60,000 nucleotides of DNA. Source: Polytrichum commune. Lineage: Eukaryota > Streptophyta > Polytrichopsida > Polytrichales > Polytrichaceae. Under the pieces are notes generated by a model. That model was not told the DNA's origin. It saw only the letters and a list, made by a program, of their open reading frames with translations, and did not search any database. Position 1 is the first letter of the stretch; each line of letters starts with the position of its first letter. Shown here piece after piece: positions 25,801 through 37,753 of the stretch. The position numbers and the translations under genes are program-made. Location of the stretch: the NCBI GenBank assembly GCA_950295325.1, contig OX485809.1, forward strand, positions 37,641,081-37,701,080. The letters are read 5' to 3'.

Positions 25801-25935
25801 AAGAAGAAGAAGACTCCGATGTTGCCATTGGTGGGAAATATGGTATTGCTTTTGTTTTCAAGTTGGTCTAACTCCATGTAATCCCAAAACAAACATCACA
25901 AGAATTAGAGGGGACTTGACGACTAATCCTTCTGA
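22889..25935. other. Intergenic region after GNOM
   Basis: No gene is supported here. The first kilobase may still belong to a long or spliced GNOM 3' UTR: several polypyrimidine-AG sites followed by GTTG or GGTT occur near 23100, 23710 and 24110, but no open frame continues with family similarity. Short frames elsewhere show no motif. A (GAA)n run lies near 25797-25812. Confidence 0.5.
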
Positions 25936-26815
25936 AAGGTGAACACCTTGAATGGGCACAAACATGCCAACATGCACCCATCTCCCTCGAGGGCGAGCCC
26001 CCTAAGTTCCCACATGGTTGGTTGAAAGTATTTAGGTGATTTGGATACCCCCCACTTTGATTGAGTGTGCCATAGTGTTAAGAATGCCATTCATCCTAGC
26101 ACTATTTGGGCTCGACGTAGCTTAAACTCGACGGCTCCATGAGATTTGGGCAATTGCCTCTTTCCAAAGGTGAACATTTTTGAACGGTCATGGACAAGCC
26201 AACCTAACCTATGTCCCCCAAAGGCAAGTCCTACCAGGTTCCTACATATCCAGGTCACGGAGATACCCCACTATGATTGGGTGGGCCATGGTGTTAGGAA
26301 TGTCATACATTCTAGCACTATTTTGGTTGGAGTTGGCTTAACCTTGAAGTTCCCATAAGATTGAGGATAAGGCAATTGCCTCCTTTTGAAAGTGAGCACC
26401 TTGAATTGGCATGGACAAGCCAACCTGCACCTATCTTCCCCAAAGACAAGTCCCTAGGTTCCCACATGGTTAGTTGAAAAAATCTGGTTCATTGAGATAC
26501 CCCCACTATGATTGGGCAAGTCATGAATGTCACCCATCCTAGCACTATTCTTGGAATTCCCATGACATCTAGATTAAATTGTTGCTTCTTTCAAAGGTGG
26601 ACGCCTTGAACGGGTATGGACAACGCTGCCTCCACCTATCTCCAAAGGCAAGTACCAAACTTCCCACATGGTTAGTTGAAGGCAATGGTTCACCCGGGTA
26701 CCTCCAATATGATTGGTTGATATATATTGTTAGGAATGTCATCTATTCCTAGCACTATTCTGGCCTTACACGGCTTATCCTCATAGTTCCTGGGATCTGG
26801 GTTAAGGCCTTGTGG
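25936..26815 (+). repeat. Four-copy tandem repeat, monomer ~205-230 bp
   Basis: Each monomer starts near AAAGGTGAACACCTTGAA (landmark at about 25941, 26172, 26394 and 26599). It then runs through GGACAAGCCAACCTGCACC, TTCCCACATGGTTAGTTGAA, a GATACCCCCACTATGATTGG phrase and ATCCTAGCACTATT. Copies differ substantially, so the array is old. Single related monomers lie near 54250 and 55470. Confidence 0.8.
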
Positions 26816-27031
26816 TAGGTCACCATTTACAGGGAGTATATATATATGAGGCATGTCAGGGTGGTCATATAAAACATTACAGGATCTACAGATATAGGCC
26901 CAGTTCAGAAATTGGAGGAAATGAAGAATGACGCCCCTAAGGAGCAAAGAGAAATTTACATTTTGCTGGGAGGATTGGTAAGGCTGAAACATAATCTATT
27001 GTACAACATCCATTAAGGGTGAGGCCAGCTT

Positions 27032-29420
27032 TCAGTAGCCAAGCCAAGTGGGTGGAATCAGTTCAAATTTGTGTTTGGCCCGTGATAAAACATTCATGTA
27101 GTCAAATTTTGAGAGGCAATCCCGGAAATCTGTAAAGAGGCGCTCAAACAGTCTCCATTGCACAGCATACGATTTCGAGTATGGGTAGGGAAGAAAAACC
27201 TGTGAAGGTGCACATGTTCATCGTCAGATTTTGTCAATTTATATCTCACATCACAGTACTTTTATATTAAGTTATGAAGCCTACTTAAAATATAACAGTG
27301 GGTTTATAAATAAAATTTTATGGTGTATAGTATCAACACAACTTGTTGATAAGAAAGCAACCTAAAGTGCATTGTTGTTCATTATTAGGCAATAAGGAAT
27401 GTCTTGTAAGGCCACATTACCTCCCATTCTTCGGCAATGCGCATTAATAGATGGAACGTGCGCTCAGTTTCCTCCAAGTTTCCGAGCACTGCGACCCATA
27501 TTAGAGAAGCGACATCATGGGCCTCATCACTCTTCTTTCCACATGCCAAAAATTGATCTGCATGTCCCAAGTTACAAGGCAGAACTTGTTATACTGCTCG
27601 ACACAAAAACATGTCTCCAGCAGAAAGCTCAGTTGCCTGGAAAGTCCTCAAAAAGAAGCACTTAAAGTATTGCGCACAATACCTTGAAATTGCGCTCAAT
27701 AAGTACATATTAATTATGAGAATGTCCACCATCTTGACATCAGGTTCCTGTGGTGGTTTTAAATCATGTAGCAAAAAAAGTTTGAACCCTTATCACTTTT
27801 GCATATGAAACTCAAATAAGACATACTTCAGGACCGTGACATTTGAATGCCCTGTCCGTTGCTAATAAGGATCAAATAAAAATTTCGAAATCTAATAACA
27901 GTATCGATGCTTGGCGCTTAAAGCGACGGTTTTAGCACCCTCTACCTAAGTGTAAACTTGAATTGATGAAACTAAGGTAGTGTCATTAAAAACTGTCATT
28001 ACCAATGATTGTGCCATGGAGTAACCCATATGAAAGAGGCGGTGTTGCAAGCTCCAGCTGCTCTTTAAGAAACAAATAGACATGGCCAGCCACCTCGTCC
28101 ACATCCACATCTGCCTGTGATTTGTTTCCTGCCAGCAGACTGCTACTCACATGCAAGGCCGTGAACCGCCTGCAGCCACCCAAAAAAAAAGTGACAAAAA
28201 CTCTTCTATCATGGGTCTGAATAACCAACTCTCCTAAATGCACATTCAGATGACGATTTTAGGAGAGATAGCCCACCAGTCGCTGTATCTGTATCCATAA
28301 CCTTTCATTACAGATGTAAAATGGACGTAATGTTAGAAAATATGTTGCAATGGCTCCCACCCGTGTATGCATTTGAATGCGGCCCTCCAATTTTTGCAAC
28401 AAATTTCTCACCACTGGAAAAACTCAACAAACCTGATGAGATAAAACCAATCAATGCCCTTGTATCTGCTCAAATTTCCACCTAAAGGTGATTGATTTAC
28501 CTAAAAGAGTTCACGATCCTTAGTTTGATGAGCTCCTTACAATGTCTTTTTGCAAGAGAATGTGAAATCAGAACCAATTTTCCCGAAATGAGGATATGGA
28601 TATGGCAACCGGTGCGTGTAGATCTAGAAACGGACACCTTGAGCATCATGTGTTTAAAAGAGACTGGGTTACATGCTGAAGAAAATTGTTAAACATTCTA
28701 GGTTCAATAGTCAACACAATTGGCGGGGACCCATGGCCTTCTTATGGCACACTGTCAGTGGACTTTGATGATTCATAACAACTTTGAGATGATCTCAAAA
28801 ACTTTCTAGGATTGGTCCTGGCTTTGTATACGTATGCGGACGCACAAAAATTTCAACCTCCCGAATCCGAGGAATATAAGGTGGCGAAAAACAAAAACCA
28901 TGCGTCCAGCAACCCACCTCTTTGTAGATCCTCTGCTAATCGGACCAGGCCACCTTTTAGCACTTCCTGCACCAGGCCATCTTCTAATTAAAGCTGTCTG
29001 CCATAGACCGTCTCCTCGAAACAAAGATGCCCACCTCTTCTTCACACAGGCAGATGCAAGCCAATCTTCGGCTCGCACTCGGACCAATATCTCAATCAAC
29101 AAATGGTCAGGCAGCTTGTCCAAGTGGTCAAAACCTTCTTCCTCGTCCATCACACGAACCATATGTGGTTTGGAATCCTCAAATGTTGATTCGGTGGAAT
29201 CGTTATTATTTCCTCCACCAATAATGTCTGAGACTCTATCCAATTTTGATGTTGCTGCATTTTTACCAACACTTGGCTGAACTGAGCTCTGTGGTGACTC
29301 TGAACAATCATACTCAATCTCCAGCCCTCTCCATCCACCCGAACAGACCAAGTGGTCATCAATGTTGCGAAGGCAAACCTCACTCCTAGGGATTTGGAGT
29401 TTCGAAGACATCGTTGTCAT
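27032..29420 (-). CDS. F-box protein, probable SCF ubiquitin-ligase adaptor
   Basis: Four exons read right to left: 28918-29420, 28003-28169, 27421-27584 and 27032-27199. Frames join exactly to 333 residues ending ...PPTWLGY before a TGA. The F-box lies at residues about 101-145 (LDKLPDHLLIEILVRV, then W-S-type residues in KKRWASLFRGDGLW). The family binds SKP1 through this fold and presents substrates to a cullin-1 E3 ligase (established). The N-terminal 100 residues are Ser/Asn/acidic and probably disordered. The rest is predicted helical, with conserved-looking stretches such as YPYSKSYAVQWRLFERLF; no LRR, kelch or WD repeat is seen, so the substrate is unknown. Exon 3 requires an AAG acceptor (reading AACAAG), the only one keeping the frame open. 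Intron 28170-28917 holds a copy of dispersed repeat R1. The gene is convergent with GNOM. Confidence 0.85.
28595..28760 (-). repeat. R1 copy in F-box intron 1
   Basis: On the minus strand it reads TTGACTATTGAACCTAGAAT, then CATGTAACCCAGTCTC, TTTTAAACACATGATG and GTGTCCGTTTCTAGATC, in the order of the R1 consensus. It lies wholly in the intron between F-box exons 1 and 2. Confidence 0.65.
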
Positions 29421-29489
29421 GCTCCTTAAATCTGCACCGCAATGCCACAGGGTTAGGTAAGACGGTGTGAATTAAATGGTCACTTTAAG

Positions 29490-29850
29490 CTTCGCACCCA
29501 CTTCTCGTAAAGTGCTAAACACTCAATTCGTGAGATGATGGCCAATTCCAAATTGTGTCCTTGGCCATTTTCCTCATAATTTTCAGATAATTTTCAGATA
29601 TTGTATGAATATCTTATCCATTGTCAACGTGAAGATTCTTGTTGACATTACAAGGTCATATTTGGGTTCCCCCAAAATATGTTGATTATTAAGGCTAGTA
29701 TGGTTAACATATTTTGAGCACGTAGTACAATATCTTTTAAACACATGATACCCTTTTTGCGTTCGTTCTTACATCCATCCACACATAACCACACACCACT
29801 CAAATATAGCTGTCTGATTACGAAAAAGTGACCATGAAAGGCTTACCTTA
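29490..29850 (+). repeat. R1, near full-length copy
   Basis: One of the most complete copies, in order: CACTTTAAGC, GCACCCACTTCTCGTAAAG, TTTTCCTCATAATTTTCAG, TTATCCATTGTCAACGTGAA, CCCCCAAAATATGTTGA, TATTTTGAGCACGTAGTAC, TTTTAAACACATGATACC, ACACATAACCACACACCACT and ATAGCTGTCTGATTA, ending GTGACCATGAAAGGC. It lies just upstream of the F-box gene. Confidence 0.75.
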
Positions 29851-30084
29851 TCACGAGAAGCTTTTCACATGTTTTGAAACTCCAACATTCCTGGAATGAT
29901 AATTAGCAGAGTCAGAAAACCAATGAATGTCCCCTGTGATCTCCAGCTTGCAATTCGAATTTTGATAACCTGCAATCAATATCAAGGATAATGAGAGGCC
30001 TGTATTGGACTCAAATTCAAGAATACATCAAACTCATAACCCGTTTAGGGTTGTAAAGAGCTGGTTATCTTATGATCGACAACA

Positions 30085-30335
30085 TCCAAATATGTAAGGT
30101 AGATGTGCCTAAAGCTAACATAGCAATAATGATTACACCTACATTTCAGTGGTCTGTGGTTAGGTGTGGATCTAAAAACGAACACAAAAAAGGGCGTCAT
30201 GTGTTTAGAAAACATTGGACTATGTGCTCGAAATATGTCAACCATTCTAGACTCAATAGTCAACATGATTGGGGCGACCAATATGACCACTTAATGAGCA
30301 CATGAATTTTCACTTTGATAATGAATAACATGTTC
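30085..30335 (-). repeat. R1 copy, inverted
   Basis: It carries the R1 landmarks on the minus strand: TTCATTATCAAAGTGAAAAT, GGTCATATTGGTCGCCC, TTGACTATTGAGTCTAGAAT and GGATCCACACC-type sequence (TTAGATCCACACCTAACCAC). With the copy at 29490 it forms an inverted pair. Confidence 0.7.
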
Positions 30336-33128
30336 ATATGACCTCCAGAAATTATGAGGCCAATGGCTATGGGCACAGCTTAGATTGGGATCTCAAACTA
30401 ATTGTGTGTTTCCTATCCTGTGAGAAGTGGATGCAGAGAGGAAAGTATCCAAATAACAAGAGCCTACCTTAGTAAGATAGTCTATGCTTCTTTGTTATGT
30501 AGATGCAAATTCATAAATTTTATTTTTTATTTTTTATTTTTTGTTTATAGAATTCATAACATTATTCAGATCCATATTAGTGTTATGTGGGACTTACAGT
30601 ATTACAGGGTATGTGCTTGAGATTCTAAAATTTTAAATAAGCGAATTGAAACACATGATACAGACACATACGGTTTGGATGACCCTACCACCAGCCCCAC
30701 ATAGAAGTACCCATTTAGCATCGCATCTCAATGCATCATGTAGGCAATTTATCTAACACATAAGATAATTGAACAATATTCGGTTTGTTACTTTAATACA
30801 AAAACACTGGCAAGAGCTTGAAGTCACCTTTCCTGATGCCTCACAAACCAATGGTATTTTATAGCCACAAATTCCAATAAAGCATTCTGTCAATGTCCTC
30901 AAACCAACTGGCTCTATCAAGAACTCGGAGGAAATTTAGAACTGAACGTCACAGACATGAGTCCAATTGCCAGAAGTGCTACTTCTTCACATTTCAACCA
31001 CCCAATATCCAATTTCATGTCCTATGAACGGCCGATGTTGTACCCTATTCCCGAGGGCATAACCTGTTACTCTACAAGAAAACCAAAGGCCAGAGAATCG
31101 GTTCCTACAAGCACCTGAATTTGCGACATGAAGATTACACAAAATTACCAAATGACTGCGCAGTTGAATGAATATGCACAATAATTCAGCCAAATTAAGG
31201 TAGAATTTGTCACCCATTGCGACAAAATCATGAATGGCCCACTCTGCTACACCCTAGACCATAATTTCAAACCACTGTGGAAAACAAAGGTAGAAACTTG
31301 CAACGAACTGGAGGAAGAGTCAGCGATGAGATACCTAACCTAACCTAACCCAGATTTTCTATCACAAAAATGAACAAACTCATAGGAAGGGAATGGGGAT
31401 TACCAAAAATTATTTCCAGCTCTATACTTGGACCCTCCAAACCCGCTTCAAATTCAGGATAGGCTGAAGGAGAAATTCTTCATGGTCAGAAAGAATGCAT
31501 TCTTCTAGTCTAGTCTCCCCTCAAAATCCACTCTCCACACATAGCTCTCATCACTCATCGCACCGCATTAGAATCTGCACGTTGGTCTCGCACGGCCACG
31601 GATCGAAACGGGAGGGCCACTTAATGGAGGTGGAAAAGGAATTGGATGAGTGACACGCAACGCTGGCCGACCGGTGGATTTTGGTGGGCGTCCTTTGGTC
31701 AGATGATGGTGTCCTATGCGACCATAATCTGAAGGTTAGCAGTTCACTCTGACCCTTTCACACTAGTTCGGATAGTTTTTTTTTTTTTTTTTAAAAAAAA
31801 GTTTTTTAAAAGTTTTTTTATCCTTATGTGCAAATGATTTCCAAATTGATCTAAAAAATTTCATGGCACTCAAATGTAGCATATCCTAAACATTTATCGT
31901 TGGATATTTTAGTTTGACATCTATTGAAGGGTATAAATCCATGTGGAATGTGCATACTTGTGGCACTGCTACCTCAAATTACAAAGCTTCGCAAAAAATC
32001 ACAAAATAATGATTTCAAGATTTATGAGCTAGTTTGAGTAGGTATATTGCCCCTCTTGAATGAGGGTAACATTTTTCCATTTGGAGATGATTGAGTGGAG
32101 GTTCGATCAAAAAACCAACACCAATTTAATTTCTAAATTGTTGCCCCTCAAGACCACTATTGGCATTCATATTATAATCTCCTACCTAATAGAACTTCGA
32201 CTCTTGAAGTATGGACTCTGAGTAGTCACCTATATCCTAGAAACATCTATACGGCTAGATTATAATAGGAGAGCTTTAGATCTTCAGCTACGGTTGCTGA
32301 AATTGAGGTCACCTTTTTTGGGAAGATTTGAGGGAAATTGGGCATGGAAAGTTAGGGGCTAAGGTCAAAAGATGCCACCTACTTAGTAAATAGTTTATTC
32401 CATAGTTTACAAAATATCACCTTATCAATGCTAATGAGGAATTTTTCATATCTTTAATCTCCAAGTTAATTACATGCTTTATTGATGGTTTCACTTCAAG
32501 AATGAAATCCCAATCAATTGCTTATTTACTACGTGGAAATGAACATATTTATTGAATTTTGGACCTTGAAGTTGAGGTGCACTCAATATGGGTTTTGTGG
32601 ACCAGGTGACCTTCAAGAATGCAAGGACAAAGTTATTATGAGTCGGGCGGAGTGAGTGACAATTTTTGGTTGGGTTCTTTTTTCTTTTTTCTTGGGCTAC
32701 CCAAGGGTTGCGGGTTGCAAGCCCTGGTCCTTATCCTTCCCCAAAAAGGTCATTGGGATGCTTTAGCATCCGACCAAACTCATCATGATAGGGGGGCTGG
32801 CATATTCTCATGGAATTTTGAGATTGAATATATAGTTGGAATAATAATGATGTCATAACTTCAAGTGTAAAAATTCGTGGACTAGATAAGCACTTTGAAT
32901 TCATCAGAAGATAGGAATGCATTAGATGTAAAGAACGCATGTTGAGGTTGTCTAAGATATTATACATGGTTCTTAGGGTTGGTTCATATGGGGTCCCAAG
33001 TCCCACTCATGTCAACAAGTCCTAACATGGAGGCAAAGGCCCAACTTTTAAGCCTCAAGAATTATTAAATGATGGTTAATATTCATTAAAGTTGGATCTT
33101 GATTTTTTTATGTAAAAAATTATTGGAG

Positions 33129-33415
33129 CTTGTGTTGAGAGTTGGGTCTAGTTTTCAGTTCGACCCAACTCAATGTTAGGGGAGTTTTGGGGGCATAATT
33201 GGTCAAAACCCTAGTGTTTCCAAGTCCAACCGATCACATGTCGTGATCTTTTAGTTTTCTTTGGTAGTTTGAAATATATTCCATGGATTCCTCTAAAACA
33301 ATTGATTAGTTTCCTTAAGTCTTGAACTTCAACCAATTAGTTCTCAAACCCAACCGGTTCATCTGTAAGTAGCTGGTCGGTTGTCCCTGTTCATGGACCC
33401 AACTCTCAACACAAG
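33129..33415 (+). mobile_element. R2 element with 20-bp TIRs
   Basis: CTTGTGTTGAGAGTTGGGTC at 33129-33148 is the exact reverse complement of 33396-33415. The 287-bp interval contains the R2 phrases (CCTAGTGTTTCCAAGTCCAA, CCAACCGGTTCATCTGTAAG) shared with copies near 11965 and 45120. It is a non-autonomous element with no coding sequence. The flanking target duplication is unclear. Confidence 0.75.
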
Positions 33416-34034
33416 TCCCAAGCCTCACCTCCAAAAAGTGTTGCCATATAGGCATCAATGTCAAACTTGATACTTAGGACATGGGACTCCATGTGAAGTG
33501 GTAAGCACGGGGAGGTCACTTCATTGTCAAGTTGACACCACGTGCGGACAAAGTTTGCTACCCCTATATTACATGCCATATATAATTTTAAAATTTATGA
33601 TATTTTTTCTACATATACATAACCATTGATAGTATCTTTTGTATACTTTTTTGAAATTTTTAGTCATCTTTATTCTTTTTAGTAATTGTTTTAGTTCAAT
33701 ATTGTGTCATTCTAGTTAGAAATGGTATGTTTTATGAAAAAAACAAATCATCAAATTTAGTTACCACTTTTGACTATGTCATAAGTACTGTGTATATCTA
33801 CTCATGAAAAAAAATTGATAAAATTTTGACCCATTTTGGTGGTGCAACTTACCAAAAGAAGATTTTTTTTGGTCGCACGTGGTGTTCAACTTGAAAATGA
33901 AGTGATCTACCCGTGGTGGTAAGTCCCAGCTTCCATGCTCTCAACAGTTGAGATTGCATAGGTCAACATCAAGTGAACTGGGACTTAGGACTTGAGATCC
34001 CATGTCAACTGGCCCTTATATGGTTATTTTTCTC

Positions 34035-34290
34035 AACAAGCCCACTTCTCATACAATATGAAACACGTGAATAGTACAAATTGGTTAACAAATCCTTAAT
34101 TGAGGCCATAGCCAACTTTCTCAAAGTTTTCAGAGCTCATATAAATGATTAACAGACTTTGAGGATGTAATATGATACCTTGTAAACCATTTTTGTGGTG
34201 TCTATTATTAAGATCCACATTGGTCACAACACCACTCAAATATAGGTGTCAAATTAAGAAAAAGTAACATAAGTCACAACATAACTTTGT
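34035..34290 (+). repeat. R1 copy, diverged
   Basis: It shares CCCACTTCTCATACAATATG, AAACACGTGAATAGTACAA, GGTTAACAAATCC, GAGCTCATATAAATGATTAA and ACACCACTCAAATATAGGTG with the R1 family. The middle part (the region with TTGACTATTGAG) is missing or unrecognisable. Confidence 0.65.
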
Positions 34291-35144
34291 ACAATAGAAC
34301 TTTGTAGGTAATATGCATCTTGGTTTCTTATACAACTTTTATTATACTCATACTCCTACAAAACGATGGTTTGGATACCTAACACCTATGTGAGGGGGTA
34401 ATAGTAAAAACTAATCCCAAATGGTTGGTTGCTAGTTCATCCCAATTTGAGCTAAAATCGTTTGTACTTTTAATGTAGATTACAATTTTTGACTCCAACT
34501 ATAAATTTGTTCCTCTTACTACACCATTTATGGAATATAGTGTCAAATACACTATTTGTAACATGCCTAAACTAAATGCCTTGAGGTCTCAAAGTGTCAC
34601 GACCACTAAATGCCAATATGATTCCATTCGTCAACATGAATAACTTCTTCAAGTGATAAAAAAACATCTATAGTACAAAATTTAGAGTAGCACATTGGGA
34701 TACTTTAGATGATAGTCTTGCATTTTGATATGCAAGGGGAAGATATTTTGAAACTGACTAATGGCAAGTGTCATGTGTTTACTTTTTAGTATCCAAGAGG
34801 AAAACATTCTTCAACATACTAACAAGAAGTGTCATTTGTATACACTTTAGTCAACTTGGAGACCATTGTATTAACATAGGCATACTCATCCCAACATATT
34901 AGTAAGTGCACTAAAGTGCCAAATGTCATGAGGTGACACTAATGGTGAAGCATTGACCATCAATGTAACATAGCATACACCTCAAAATAGGTTAAGTGAC
35001 ACTCTTACCCATGTGACACTAAATACCATAGACAAAGTAGACTAATTCAAGAGTTTTGACCCTAATGTAGGCGCTTAGTTATCTTATACTAGCAACCTCC
35101 CAACTCTACAATAGTAGTTAGCGTTTTTACCCTCCCATCCCATA

Positions 35145-35179
35145 GTTTGCCCTCTCCCTTGGTAAGGGAAAGGGCAAAC
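35145..35179. other. 16-bp stem hairpin
   Basis: GTTTGCCCTCTCCCTT (35145-35160) pairs with AAGGGAAAGGGCAAAC (35164-35179) around a 3-base GGT loop, with a single C-A mismatch. No T-run or gene end is nearby, so it is not a bacterial-type terminator. It may be a tiny foldback. Confidence 0.6.
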
Positions 35180-36579
35180 CAACCCATACAATGGTTCCTC
35201 GTTTGATCACTGCATCCCTACTTCCAAGGTATCAATTTACAGGTTGTTTCGCCCCAACCCTCGACATGTGGTGTGAACATTCACCCACAAACATTTTTGA
35301 GGATTTTTATGGTGATAGGTAATTGAAAATACACACATCAACAAGAATGTACATTACTTGTCCAATATCCAATAATACACACAACTTCCATTAATACAAC
35401 ATTCAAAAGACTCATGGACATGGACGCAAATTCTTATTCAACATTCCATTTCATACAACCTAGTCAGAACAAACTTCTTGGAGATATTATTTTGAGGGCC
35501 ATTTCACACTATGGCCGTCCAAGTCCAGAGGCTTTGTGATTGAATGGCCAAACTTTGTTGAGAGTCCAAAGAAATAGGCTGAAAAAAACCAATAAAATAT
35601 AGGAATTAGAGCCTTCGACTGGGCATAATGTGAAGCCTGCAAAAGCCAAGCCCAAAATCCAGAGGAAGAAGGAGCATCCCACTTTATTGGCTCTGTCTAT
35701 AGGACAGAGACTATGCATCAACTTCTTCACTTCAAGAGCAAATTTCCTAACCACTTTGTGTTCACATTTGGACGTTTCTTGTTCTTATTATTTTTGGTCC
35801 ATTGTATTTAATGTGGATGTTATCATATACATATAAGTGCTCCCTAAAATGCATTGAAAGAAATTTAGTTAACTATAGTTATTTCAGTAGTTCTTGATTA
35901 TTTATTTTAAAATTTTCGGGTGATAAATGAATAGCTTCAATCCTTGACCCATATTTGAGAAGGTGCACAAAATCCAAGAAAGGTTTGGTATAGTGAATAG
36001 CCATGAATTGGCATGAGCAAAGTGGACAACTATAATTGTAGTCTTTCATAGTAAAGAACAGAGCCTCACGGTTCTACCGTTTTCTTGTTCCCTACCCAAA
36101 ACAACACCTCCAATCTAATGGCCAAGATCTTGTCAATTTTTTATTTTTTTATGAAAAAAATCAACGGCCTCTCGACCATAGTTTGGGTTTCCATTCCTGT
36201 TCAACCCAAACTTCCTTTGAGAATCCATCGCCTTCGTCAACAAGTGTTGCCATGTAGGCATTTTGAAGAGTGACAGCAAGGGTCGAGAGGCCGAATTCTT
36301 GGGTTCCTGCAATCTGATCGGTGGAAATTGACGGCCTCTCGACCTTCAGCCATAGTGTGAAGAGGCCCTGAGTATACATCTTCTGGGAAGAGTACCCAAC
36401 AGCCACTTATCTGGAGAATATACAGTAAAGATCATTAGATGGCTTTTGGGAACATGACTTCTAGGTTTAGATCTAAGCACAAACCTACTTCCTTAACTTT
36501 TGCCATCTGTTGTGGAGGATGGGAACTTGCGCTCAAAGAATCGGCCGAGTCATGACATGCTGAAAGAATTCACTATAAT

Positions 36580-36834
36580 TTGACAGGTGCCACTGGCTCA
36601 AAGGAACCTTCTCCATTAGGGGCACCTAGTTTCATTACAATTAAACCTGGTCAAACCAAACAAATCTTCAAAGCAGAAGAATATATCTGCATTGTCTTCT
36701 GGAGAAGTTGCCCTAATTTACACACCAAACCTATGAGACTATTTGTAAAGGACCCCGTAACTGGAGCTGTAAAGAGACGTCCAGTAAGATATCGTTTAAG
36801 GGGTACTAAAAACAAGGGAGAGATGCATCACTAG
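36580..36834 (+). other. Unrecognised small ORF (possible exon or gene relic)
   Basis: This open stretch of about 84 codons is preceded by a plausible acceptor (TTTGACAG before GTGCCACTGG). It contains PSFITIKPGQTKQIFKAEEY, a WRSCPNLHTKPMRLFVKDP-like segment and a basic C-terminus (GAVKRRPVRYRLRGTKNKG). Composition looks protein-like (balanced charges, few low-complexity runs). I do not recognise the family, and no partner exon was found upstream or downstream. It could be a pseudogene fragment. Confidence 0.25.
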
Positions 36835-37309
36835 TCTCATATCCCGAGAGCGGGAACCACAATCTAAACACAATCCAAATACGTTTGACTGTAAAAAGTG
36901 ACATCAAGGGTGCCAACAGGAATACCATCATCTAGGGAATTTCAGATCATGTCTCGTATGAGCAACTGGGCTCCTTCAAGCCTGCCACCTTTATTTACAC
37001 TACAGAGGTCTTAGATTGGGAATCCCCAAAATCCTTGTGAGAGAGAGCCATCATATTTGCATGATCTCGGTTGCTCAAGGCCATGACTTCGTGTTAGCAA
37101 TTAGACCTGTGCAGAGACAAACATTTGAAGTCAATCACCAAACACGACATGGTCAGAACAGAACACTGTCGAAAATAGTTCATGTGCTTCAAAAAGTGTT
37201 TCCACATATTAAAGAGCACTGCATCTAACTAACGGCGTAGTGACATTCAGGAGAGGCCTTTTTCATGCGCTCATTGCCATATTTCATGCAAGGTAGATGG
37301 GCCTTCAAT

Positions 37310-37660
37310 GGTTACTTCTTCCAACTAGGTCACTTCTCCTAGGATATGAAACACACGAATTGTATAAGGTGGTTAGTAAATCCAACTCGAGGTCACTTTC
37401 CTCATGATATTTGGAGCTCGTATAAACATCTAATTCATTATCAAAGTAAAGTTTTTGGTGCTCATCGAATGGTCATTTAGGTCCCCCAAAAAAAACATTA
37501 TGTTCACTATTGAGCCTAAAATGGTTCTCATATTTTGAACACATAATCTGATCTCTTTTAAATACGTGTCATTTTCGTATCCATTCTTGGAGCCACACCT
37601 AACCAGATCCACTAAAACATAGATATCTGATTAAGATAAGTGGCCGAATTAGGCACTTCT
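37310..37660 (+). repeat. R1, near full-length copy at the DOG1-ankyrin 3' flank
   Basis: It contains in order CACTTCTCCTAGGATATGAA, GGTTAGTAAATCC, GAGCTCGTATAAACATCT, ATTCATTATCAAAGTAAAGT, GGTCATTTAGGTCCCCC, TTGAGCCTAAAATGG, TTTTGAACACATAATCTGAT, GGAGCCACACCTAACC and ATAGATATCTGATTAAGATA. The phrase CATTGGTCAAGAC following near 37732 also recurs near 51995. Confidence 0.75.
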
Positions 37661-37753
37661 ACCTTCACGTAGGGTGCTGTCTGTTTCAGCAAAATACACT
37701 TCACTTTTAGAATAGATGTGCAACATTGACATTGGTCAAGACTATGTTGAATC

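Larger units (their letters stand above)
29851..37309. other. Intergenic region between F-box and DOG1-ankyrin genes
   Basis: No gene is supported. It holds R1 and R2 repeat copies (listed), a poly(T)-poly(A) tract at about 31776-31800, a short CCTAA triplication near 31333, a strong hairpin at 35145, and a small unrecognised ORF at 36580-36834. The remainder is AT-rich with short frames only. Confidence 0.6.

Noticed and set aside
31333-31350. CCTAA repeats as interstitial telomere
   Set aside because: Three units of CCTAA do not match the plant telomere (TTTAGGG) and are too few.
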